Assembly (NCBI GenBank): GCA_916048095.2
Contig: OU696584.1
Span: 7,786,704 to 7,850,703, forward strand
DNA from: Sacculina carcini
Taxonomy: Eukaryota > Arthropoda > Thecostraca > Sacculinidae
Direction: 5' to 3'
Length of the DNA: 64,000 nucleotides
Each line of letters starts with the position of its first letter. Positions within the stretch are counted from its first letter, which is position 1. Below, piece after piece: positions 1 to 11,659 of the stretch. The translations under genes were made by a program, and so were the position numbers. The notes under the pieces were generated by a model. That model was given only the letters and a program-made list of their open reading frames with translations. It did not search any database and was not told the DNA's origin.

Positions 1-1
1 A

Positions 2-146
2 GTGTTTGTGTGTGTGTGTGTTTGTGTGCGTGTGTGTGTGTTTGTGTGTGTGCTTGTGTGTGTGTGTGTGTGTGTGTGCTTGGGTGTGTGTGTGTTTGTG
101 TGTGTGCTTGTGTGTGTTTGTGTGTGTTTGTGTGTGTGTTTGTGCG
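2..146. repeat. (GT)n microsatellite abutting a splice acceptor
   Basis: An imperfect GT/TTTG tract runs up to the acceptor cag at 148-150 of the nuclear receptor gene. Its open frames (Cys/Val repeats) are artefacts of the repeat. Confidence 0.9.
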
Positions 147-150
147 TCAG

Positions 151-3100
151 TTGCGACAGGAGAAGAAGCGACAGCAGCAGAACGAAGCAGAAATGATTCA
201 GTCGGTGAATGTCGCAGGCTTGAGGCCAGATGTGAGCATGGCCCCTCACCAGGCACGCCTCTGCGACCGCCACCTCTACCTCAACCAGCTGGACGTCAAG
301 GAGATTCAGCTGCTGCTCGACATGTTCTACAGCACGTGAGAGCGTGTGTGACACGCACAACACAAGAAGTGACGTAGCGTGGGGGGTGCAGGGGGCTGTC
401 CGCCCCGGGCGACACAAGAGCACTGTTGAAAACGCTGAATTATCCTTATATCTGAGTGGCATTTATTAATAGGATTTTTCATATTTACTATTTTAGTCTC
501 AAATAACTGAATAAAGACAAAACTGATTGAAAGTAATTATCTTCTCCGATTAGGTGACTGGAAGCAGAGGTTTGGTTTTTCAGCTATATCGACATGCTGG
601 ACTTGCTAATTCCCTATTACAGTCGTGCTGAAGAGCACAATATCTTGCGACCAATTGACCCGCAAGTATACATGACGGGGGCGGCAGATAGTCATTAGTA
701 GTGCTGTCAAAAGTAAATAAAGTTACTTTTTCACCTCGTATAATAGTAATTTCAAGCTGTAGTACTAGTAGTATCAAGCAAGCTGTAGTGCTATTTGATA
801 AAAAGTTCCATTCAAACAATATAAAGAACATTATTGCGACCATTACTGAAATATTTACATTTGCAATTAGTGTATTTCACTTTTGTATTATCTTTCCACT
901 TTTAAATTATATTTGGATGGTTATGCTCCTTTTTGCGATGTTAGCCAAACAATATTTAGTCATTTTTGGTGGTTTGTTGTAAAAATGGTACCAGATCGGA
1001 GAGAGGGTGGAAAAATAGTACCAACTCGGAAAGAGGATCGAAAAGAAGGACTGGTGTATTTTCTTCCTTCAGAACTGCAAACAGAAATTTACCTTTTTTA
1101 AGGTTATTTTTGCGAAGATTAGGTTATTTTTAGGTTACCTAATTATAGGTTATTAGGTTACCTTTTTATAGGTTATTAGGTTACGTTTTAGGTTCACAAA
1201 CAAACAACAAACAAACCGTGTATTTCCTATAGCGCACTAATCAGCAAAGGCATGATACACATGTGATATAGCGATGCAAGTGATAATAACATTAAAACTC
1301 ATAGGTTATTTTTAGGTTACTTTTTTAGGTTACTTTTTCTCGAAAATACAATTACTTTTTTCTTATTTTTAGGCTACTTTTTTGACAGCCCTAGTCATTA
1401 GCTACGCCACTGAGCATAAGTGTACACGTGATCGATGGCGCCCAAGAAGCAGGAAAACGCCGTGTTGTTTGCGAGCGCTGAGAGGAAAGCTGCACATGCC
1501 ACATTTGTCGATGCTCTTTTATCTTGCAGCTTCGTTTTCCTCGTCACACACCTATTCTGCACAAATATCGGCGTTATGCGGGAAAAAAGTGCGGCTTTCT
1601 CAGTTGAATCGTCCACGTGTGCAGTTTCACAGTGCATATATTGAGGGCTTAATACTGAATTATCGCCACATGTGTTCTGAGTTTGTAGAATGTGGTCGCA
1701 ACTCCAAGCAAGTCAGTCAGTCGGCAATTTGCTCTATTAAAACTCAGCCACCGTTTGTACCAGTGGCGGCGCCAGGATTTTAGCGGGAAAGGGGCTGATA
1801 ATGAAGCATATAAAAGCAGAATTCCTGAAACATTACTGATCCCTTTATATACCGTGATAGTTGATCTCAATGGGAGCACCGACAACCCACATGTTTTGTG
1901 CGTAAAACCTTCGAATTATCTACGTTCTGTGTCTTGTTTACCCACATATCACACTTTGTCTATGTGTTATATATAGTTCTTGTACGGTTTGTTTGTATGT
2001 TGATCGCGGGCTACACAATCCTTTCGGATTCTCATGCCCTGCCCTTTGTGTATTGTATTGTATACTGAAATTGTGTATTGTGAAAGGCAAAATAAATGAT
2101 GATGATAATAAAGATACGGGGTCTTGGCCTAGAATTAGGAGCTATAATCAAGAGCTATATGACAAGAAGATGACACCAGATGACAGAAAAACTTTATTCC
2201 CCTTGGGATCCCAACTCCCTGATCGTATCATTCTTGAGTCGGGTTACATGCATGATACGATATCAAATAAATGGTGAGACACACACGATGCATGTGGAAA
2301 TCCTGAGGTTGAGAGACACAGATGAAGTGTGGCAGCCCACTCGAGAACACAAGCGGCATATTCACCACAATTAAATACACTTGAAATGTTCATGTTCAGG
2401 ATTTTTTGGGGAGGCTGAGGAGCGACTGGGCACATTTTCGGAAGAATCCCACCCTCATTGTGGACTCCGTGGTGTAGTGGTAGTACACCCGTCTCACAAG
2501 CGGTAGGTCCGTGATGTAGTGGTAGTACACCCGCCTCACAAGCGGTAGGTCCGTGGTGTAGTGGTAGTACACCCGCCTCACAAGCGGTAGGTCCGTGGTG
2601 TAGTGGTAACACACCCGTCTCACAAGCGGTAGGTCCGTGGTGTAGTGGTAACACACCCGTCTCACAAGCGGTAGGTCCGTGGTGTAGTGGTTAGCACACC
2701 CGCCTCACAAGCGGAAGGTCCGTGGTGTAGTGGTTAGCACACCCGCCTCACAAGCGGAAGGTCCGTGGTTCGAATCCCGGCGGAGAATTTCTTTGGGTGA
2801 ATTCTATAATCCAACAGTCCCTGTCCACCCAGCAGTAAATGATGGTACTAGATATTAGTCATGTGTTGTGTCATGCATTCTGGGGAGGGGGCCCTGTCTA
2901 ATACGTCTTCCGTCCTTGTGGCGTCATAGCGTGGAGAGGGTCGATTCTGCGGTGGCAGCGAGCTGCACGGGACATACCTGTATGTGCTTCGACTTCTGTC
3001 GTGCTTCCCGTGTAGCAGCTGTCACTTGAGATCCTTGAGCTTTAACCTTGAACCTAACCCCCTCCCCTTGGCGCGGCCTCTGATTTATACTTTATACACG

Positions 3101-5242
3101 TGTGTTCGCACGCTCGTGTGTCGTGTTGCCAGATACCAGGCCAGTCCTCCGCCAGTGGACGTTATTCCCGAGTTGATGTCGTGTCGTCTGCGACTCGTCA
3201 ACGTATTCATCAACACAATCTCGAGGCTGGTGCAGTACGTCTCCAACCTGCCACGCTTCAGACAAATCTGCGACGTCGACAAGCCGATCCTACTGAAACA
3301 CGGTGATCCTCACTGTTGTTACACTTTTGCGATCCTCACTGTTGTGACGCCGTTGTGATACTCACAGTTGTGATCCTCACTGTTGTGATCCTCATTGTTG
3401 TAATCCTCACTGTTGTGATCATCACTGTTGTGATCCTCATTGTTGTAATCCTCCATGTTGTGATCCTCACTGTTGTGACACTGTTGTGACACTGTTGTGA
3501 TCCTCCATGTTGTGATCCTCACTGTTGTGATCCTCACTGTTGTGAAACATTTTTGTTGATCATTTCTTATGTTTATTTGCTTGTTGTAAGCGCGTAAATT
3601 TGAGATATCATGCTCCCTTGATATTGCATTGCACTCAACGTTGTTGTCGCCAATGACCAACTGGACTGGCTGTGTGTTTGTATGTTGGTGTGCACGCACG
3701 TGCAGGCGTGCTGGCTATGACCATACTGCGCGGTACGATGGTGTACGACAGCAGCAATAGCTTCTTCTCGTTGAAGACGCGCGACCGATGCGACTCGGGA
3801 GCGACCATCAGCTTCAACGAGATCAAATCTGTGCTCACCGATGATCTCTGTCACAATCACTTCAAATTTATCAAGGTAGTAGTAGCCTTGAACACTTTGT
3901 GATATTTGTTTACATTACTTAGGCCACGCCCCCTATGACGTCACCCCTAACCTAACCCGGCCCAACGCCACCTAGATACATGCCCTTTCACGAAAGTATG
4001 ACGTCATCGATTGCGGTCGCTTCACTCGTACGGGCGATACGCGTTGTTATTAGAAATGGTGCTTAGTGCGGGTGTTTGATCTTCATTCCGGCTCAATTAA
4101 GTTTGAAAATCATGTTACCAACATAAGAAGCTTCAAATACAATTGCAAATAGAATAACTGAATATATTATAAGCCCACACAGGCATAAAACAGTATGAAC
4201 ACAAACATGCAACGACCATACACGATACATTGTGGAACGTTTTCGCTTCCATTGTTTCTGATTTATCGTAGATGAATTTGTCACAACAATTATTGTTCAG
4301 AAGGACATTTGCAGCGGTGCACACAATTTTTCAGCAATTAATTGTAAATTACGATGTTTAGAACAGTACAAGTAAACAAGCATAACACCACAATCACTCA
4401 GTTTTTCTAGTGCAGGAAACCTATCATCGCGCTGGTTTCCAATAATACACAATTTATCATACTTGATATACTTATACACAGTGAAAATCAAAGCAAAACA
4501 ATATTATAAACATAAAAATAATACGCCAATCTTCGGCGACCAATTTCTCTCGAATACGAAAATTTTTCGGATGACATGGTTTCTTTTCGCGCAGCCAAAA
4601 TGTTTTACATGAATGACAATCCTGTTTTTGAGAAAAAACAACAATAACCCGCAATATATACGATCACTGGATGATGGGAATATGAAATACCAGCGTCACA
4701 TTTACGAAAGATGAGACGTTCAGCAATATCTTTGAAATATCACGAAAATATTCCGCAGAACACGCAAAATGTTTCAAATCAATAGTGCATGATGTGATTA
4801 AATCAATATTGCCTGATGAAATCAATATAAATAAATATTATTCGATTGGATAATGTACAATCACAAATCCTTCACACAATACTTCGTGATCTCACAGAGC
4901 GCATATGTTCTGTGATACACAGCCAAAACGTCTCTAGTCAAACCGATCATATTCTCGTCTGACATCCATCAATCCAACCATATCATAAAATGCTCTAAAA
5001 ACAAAGGCCTGTCATCCATAGCTGAATCAGTCATAGAATGAACATTTCTCAACCTGGAGTCATTATACGGTGTCATTACATTACGAATAGTCCACCAACG
5101 CAATATTATTTCAATTCAATTCAATTCAATGTATTGAGCCTCCAACAGGCTATATATATACATAAACATATACATATACACACACACATATATACATATA
5201 TACATACATATATATACACAAACTATATACATATATATATAT

Positions 5243-5337
<95 letters not shown>

Positions 5338-8300
5338 CACACACATACACATATATACATTTAAAAAACAAACACATACAAGCCATCAAATTGCACAGCA
5401 GCATTCAAATAGTTCAATACATGCAATATGTTTAATTCAACTGTGAAAGAAGGTGAGAATGTAGCTGTTTCGAGAAGGATTTAAGCGAGGGAGAGGACAG
5501 TAGGTGAGATGGGAGGCTATTGTATATGCGAGGAGCAGCGTGTTGGAAAGACCGTGTAAACCAAGAAGATTCACAGTGACAACGAGGTTCAAGAAGGATT
5601 TTAGTTTGTCTTGTATCACGAGGACACGGATGTGGAGAAAGAAGTTCAAGTAAATACTGTGGAGAGTCAGGAGAATGCAAGAGTTTATAGGTGAGTGTGC
5701 AGATTTTGTGTTGAACGCGATAAGGAATAGGAAGAATACCAAGATCATGTAGATTGGATGATGTGGGATGATGCGGAGGAAGGCGAAGAATGAAGCGGCA
5801 GGCTTGATTAAGGATAGATTGTAAAATGTTGAGTGACTTCTGTGGAAGATGAAGAAACAGTGAATTACAGTAGTCAATACGAGGAATGATGAGAGCAGAT
5901 ACCAGAGATTGTGCAATTGATGAATCAATGTAGGGACGGATGAGGTAGAGATTTCGAAGGATTAGACGGCAGGTGCCAGCTGTAGAAGTAAAATGTTTTT
6001 GAAATGACAAATGAGGATCTAGTAAGATACCGAGGTCACGTACTGATGAGGAAAGAGGAAAGTCAGATAGAGGAGGATGGATCTTAGGCGGGTGAAGTAC
6101 GATGTATTGAGTTTTTGAGGAATTTATTATGAGCGAACGAGAAGAAGCCCACGCTGAGATATTATTGATGATATGAGGAATATAGTTTTGCTCAGACAGA
6201 GGAAGAAAGAACTGAACGTCATCTGCGTATATGTGAAAAGGAATAGATAAATTTCGTAGTATTGGACATAGAGATGTCATGTAAACGTTGAAAAGGATAG
6301 GACCAAGTGATGAGCCCTGGGGGACACCTGATGAAAGAGGGAAATTTTGAGACCGACAGCTATCAAATAGAACTGAGTAGGAGCGATTAGTGAGATAGGA
6401 AGTGAGAAGAGAAAGAGCAGAATGAGAGATTCCTATGGAGAAGAGATCCTGAATAAGAATTTTGTGATCAACAAGGTCAAATGCGGATGACATATCAAGG
6501 AGAGTGATGACTACGGGAGATTTTTGAGAAAAATGAAAAAGTAAATCGTGATGAAGGCGGACAAGAGCAGTTTCAGTGGAACGATAAGGAGCAAACCCTG
6601 ATTGTAGGTCATCAAGAAGACGGTTGCTGTAGAGGTAAGATGCTAGTTGATGATAAATGGCGGACTCAAGAATTTTGGATGAAAATGGAAGAAGTGAAAC
6701 TGGTCGGTAACTATTTAGAATGTTTGGGTCAAGGGAAGGCTTTTTGAGAATAGGAATGAGAATGGCATTTTTACTGGTAAGAAAAGTCCCATGAAGGAAA
6801 GAGGCATTTATAAGGTGTGTCAGAATAGGAGCCAGAAGGTGGAGAGAGGAAGATACCATGGCAAAATTAATTGGATTTGAAGGACAAAATGATTTTTTGG
6901 TGTTAGTGATGAGACGTATTGTGGTGGATATTGGTATATGGCTAAAAGCAGTGAATGAACCAGATACGGGGGCAGGGGGAGGGACGCGGTTTGTATATAT
7001 TGGAAGAGATGTGCGTAAAGCGACGATCTTATCGGTGAAAAATTCGGCAAAATCAAAACAGGTGATGGTGGACGCAGGACGATTCGGTTTACGACCTAGA
7101 AGAGAGTTAAGAGTTGACCAGAGTGATTTCGGGGAAGATAATAGTGATGGTATGTGATTAGAGTAATATGATTCCTTTGCAGCACGGAGAGAGGAAATGT
7201 AATGAGCGCGAAAAGAAGTGAATGCAGACCAATCAGTAGGAGACCGGGTGCGTCTCCAGCGTCGTTCTAGTCGACGTTGGGAGCGCTGGAGTGAGACCAG
7301 GAATGGTGAGGACCAGGGAGATGGTGGTGGCCGTTTATTACCACGAATGGTGCGGAGTGGAAAAATTTGATCAGCAATAAGCGTAAGCTGAGAATTGAAG
7401 AAGGATTCAAGTTTAGTGGGAAGAAGATGCAAATATGCAGAAGGAGATAGATAATGGTGGATGTAAGCGGTAAAACGTTCTGGGTTGTATGCCCTGTAAT
7501 CACGGAAAGAGAAGGTTTTGGTATAGGAAGTGACGGAAGGAAGCGGAATGGAAGTAAGAAGGAGGCTGTGGTCGGTAAATTTTGTATCAGGGGGAAGAAC
7601 AGTGACAACCGGTAGGGATGGTTCAGAGTGATGAGACGGAGAAGGTGAAATAATTAAGTCTAAGATGTGACCGGCAGTATGCGTAGGAACACGCGGAGAA
7701 AAATATAATTCGTGAGAGTCTATAATAGAGAGGAATTCATTGGTATAAGGTTTTTTTGAAGGAGAATCAGGCCAAAAGTTGAAATCACCAAGAATAATAA
7801 ATGAGTGTGAGAAACGCGAGATTAAGGATTCAATAAGGACAGGAAATTCAGACAGAAAATTGGGAGTGGAACCGTGGTGGTCATGGCGGTAGACAATGTT
7901 AAGACAAACATCAGTGCGAGAGCAAATTTTGATAACAAGTGAGAGAACTTCAAAAGAGCTAGGTGGTGTGGCCAGGAGTGTACAGCGAATAACAGACAAT
8001 TTAGATTGATAAATGATACCAATACCACCTCCTGAAGAGCGATTTAGAAACAAAGGTCGAGGAACGCCTTGGAAAGAATAATGTGAAGGAATGGATGCGG
8101 AGAATATTGATGAGTCGGATTCCAGAAGCCAGGTTTCAGTTAGGCAGATAATATCAAGGTTATGTGAAATAAGGAGTTCGGATATGTAGGATGATTTATT
8201 TCGAGCTGAACGAATGTTTAGTAAAGCTAATGACGGTGAGCAGGCATCAGAGATGTGGCGCGGTATGCCAGCAAGCCTTGAACGTCAGGAGATGAGTGTA

Positions 8301-11300
8301 CAGGATGGTGACTGAGTTATTTCTGTACGAGCACGAATCGATTCTCTTACCGCAATAAATGAGGGACAAGATGAAGACAGAGATGAATGATCGTGGGGAC
8401 GTTCCATGTGAGAACAGTTGACGCATTTCACTGTGGTGGAAGAGCAGTCCCTAGTTGCATGAGCGCCACTGCATTTTCCACACGTCAGTGCGTTGGAGCA
8501 GCGAGCGGCTGTGTGCCCGAGACCTGCGCATCGGTAGCATTTCGTTACCCAAAATCTGTCGTATACAGCACAAACTCGGAGGCTGACAAACAGACGGTCG
8601 CCGAGACGACGTATAATGTCACGGAAATGAGCAGAGATTAAATAAAAGAGATTAAATAAAAAATGAGATTAAATAAAATGAGCAGTATCTTAAGATAAAT
8701 CAGGATTATTTGTAGCATCCAATGACCTTAGAGCCAACAACGCGAAATCACCCCCAACATTCAGCACAAGTTAAATATGTTGTCCTTCAATACTCGACGG
8801 ACGAACAGCTTTGAGCGACAAACCGTACAATGATCAATAAATTCGAGCATGACCACACTGGATTCTGTGTATATTCTCCATAAAGCACAAACAATTTGAA
8901 GTAATACCTGATTTAAGCGAGGATTCACACAATCTCTATGATGTTGATATGATTGAAGGTGATCCGGTGTGTTTGGATAATTCCATGTCACGCTTTATAG
9001 TAGTTCTTGCTTTTCTGGGAATGAGAACATGCTGAATTTAGACTATCAGTCGAAATTCCTTTTGCAGCTTGGAACCAGCTCCAGGAATTTCCTAATAACA
9101 TATAATGAACACAAACAAGAAAACATCAATAGCTCTGTGATGAAATAAACCTTTCATATTAGCTAAAGTCACTGCTGAAATGATTTATTTTGATTAATAT
9201 TAATTGTTGTTTTAATCGCGCACCGTATTTTGATTATAAGACACGTCTCGCTATGAACCAATCTACAGCGCAGCCTCCCAGTAAACTCAAGCGGATAGTA
9301 AAATTCGCACGTGGGCCCAGATTCGAACCGCGAGCCTCTGACACAAGATTCCAGCGCCTTAGCCACTACCCGAGAGCTGAAGTGATATGTCTGATATATT
9401 GTCGCTAATGAGTTTAAAACACCAATAATATAAATATCTAAAAACAATAACCTCAATTTAAACAATCAATTTCGACTAAAAGCGAAACACTAGCAGCTAC
9501 ACAGCTAAACAGGGCCCACCTCTGTTGATTTATAACTATTATGGTACGCAAATATTTAACTACGTTGATAAGACATGTTTAACAAAGCAAAGACCTCATG
9601 AGAAACGAGCAGATGTACATATTTTACTGAACCTATGAACGAAACCAAACCTCTGACCGCAGCAAAATGTCCAGGATGATGGCATGCAGAATCATCCGAG
9701 TGAGGATCACAAAATGGCTGCGCAAATCACACTTGACACGAAATCTGACAAATTCGCACTTCACTCTAAGCCACACTGAAGTGAAACTCACTAAATACGT
9801 CAATTATCGCCAAGAATAGCACGCGATAAAACACTAAACACACGAGAGCACTAACCACGTGCGCTCGCTAACGTGAAACTGCATGGCTGACAGTTGAAAC
9901 AATAGACTTGTCACTGTCACGTGGCGATGATGTCATACTTTCGTGGAAGGGCCTGTATCTAGGTGGCGTTTCCCGGCCTAACCTGATTATGTCACAATCA
10001 CATCAAATTTCTTAAGGTCACCTGCCTGCACACGCACATACACACAAACACACACACACACACACATAAATACATACACACACATAAATATGTGTATCTA
10101 TTTGTTTGTGTGTGTTCATGTGTGTGTTCATGTGTGTGCTCATGTGTGTGTTAATGTGCGTTCATGTGTGTGTTAATGTGTGTTCATGTGTGTTCATGTG
10201 TGTGTTTATGTGCGTTGATGTGTGTTAATGTGTGTGTTCATGTGTGAGTTCATGTGTGTGTTCATATGTGTGTTCATGTTTGTGTTGATGTGTGTGTTAA
10301 TGTGTGTTCATGTGTATGTTCATGTGTGTGTTCCTGTGTGTGTGTTCATGTGTGTGTGTTCATGTGTGTGTTCATGTGTGTGTTCATGTGTGTGTTAATT
10401 TGTTTGTTCATGTGTGTGTTTATGTGTACACATGTTGATGGGTTGCAGTCAATGAAGCAATTGCGCTTGGATGAGACAACGCTGATGCTGCTGCAGATGA
10501 TCGTGCTGTTTTCCACCGACAGAATCGGCCTGACTAACACGACTGTCATTGCTCAGCATCAGGTGCCTCATATCAACGAGCGTCTCAGACGTTGCAACCA
10601 TGCACGTAGATCCTGCGGGTATGACCCCCGAGAAATAGGCTGGGGGTATGAATATGTAATTATACCGCCCGATAATTATGTATTTGAGTTCAGCATATTG
10701 TCATCAAAATCAGCATAGCAAAAAATAACAATACACGGAAAATGTACAAAATTATAAATATGTTAAAAATTATACTTTACGCAATATACTTTTCATTGAG
10801 GTATGTGTGTTGTAATTGACTAGGCTGAAAATAGTTGAGGGTCCCACGAAATTGACCCTCTGAGTCAATTTTGAACACTAATGCATGATGGCTGTCATCC
10901 CCCAGAGCCTCGATACAAATCTACACCCCTGCACGACATCCGTCACTGTGAAATTGCTTCGAATTGGTCGTTTGCTCATTGAACGGCTGTCTGTGTGTCT
11001 GCGTGTGAGTTCTGATCAGGAAGTCTACACGGAGCTCCTTCACAAGTACATGATGTGGTGTTACGGTCGACAGAACACCAAGGTCCTGTATCCCAAGGTG
11101 CTGCATCGCCTCACCGACCTGAGGTCCCTGACGGAGGCTCACAGTGACCAGACGTAATAGCACTGCACTCAAATTATTCCTCCACACTCACTTCTCTTGT
11201 AGACGCCACTTTTTGTTAATTGGTAGGTTTGTTTGATAGGCTGATTGATAGGTTACCAATTAATTGATAGGTTACCACTTAATTGATAGGTTTGTTTGAT

Positions 11301-11614
11301 ATATACGACTTGAAGTTTGGTGTGAAGTAGTATTTACGTGTGTCTGTTGTACTTGGTGTTATGCGCCACGCGCGCTATCCGTTGACTGTTATCTGTTGTT
11401 GTCTGTTGTCAGAGTGCACATTCCCGATCCGGACTTCTCCAAGGTGGTGGCCAGCTTCAGCCAAATGCAACTCAGTCCGTATCCCGAGTGGAATTGTCTC
11501 GAACGCGGCACATACATGAGGTCAGTTGTTTTCAGCGGCTTTCAACGCCGTAACTATCTCAATTATGGCGTGTTTCAATTAAATTGCACCAAATAGTGGT
11601 GTTCTACTTCACGG

Positions 11615-11659
<45 letters not shown>

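Larger units (their letters stand above)
5107..8640 (-). mobile_element. LINE-a, CR1/L2-like non-LTR retrotransposon, 5'-truncated
   Basis: The element lies antisense in a receptor intron. It holds the 3' part of ORF1, a complete-looking ORF2, and a 3' end near 5107 with an ATTGA tail (ATTGAATTGAATTGA), as in many CR1/L2 elements. An (AT)n tract sits inside its 3' region. Upstream of 8640 the frame dissolves into a short ATTTAATCTC-type repeat, so the 5' end is missing. Confidence 0.85.

Noticed and set aside
2-377. Long Cys-Val or His-Thr reading frames in this and other (GT)n/(AC)n tracts
   Set aside because: They exist in all frames of dinucleotide repeats and have no start context or homology; only the embedded exon at 151-335 is kept.
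2463-2766. A cluster of tRNA-Val genes
   Set aside because: Only the last unit has a B box; the acceptor stem does not pair and a SINE body follows.
3915-9985. A large capsid-bearing DNA transposon between the inverted arms
   Set aside because: The span holds only a LINE and AT-rich sequence; no capsid, protein-primed polymerase or integrase frame is visible.
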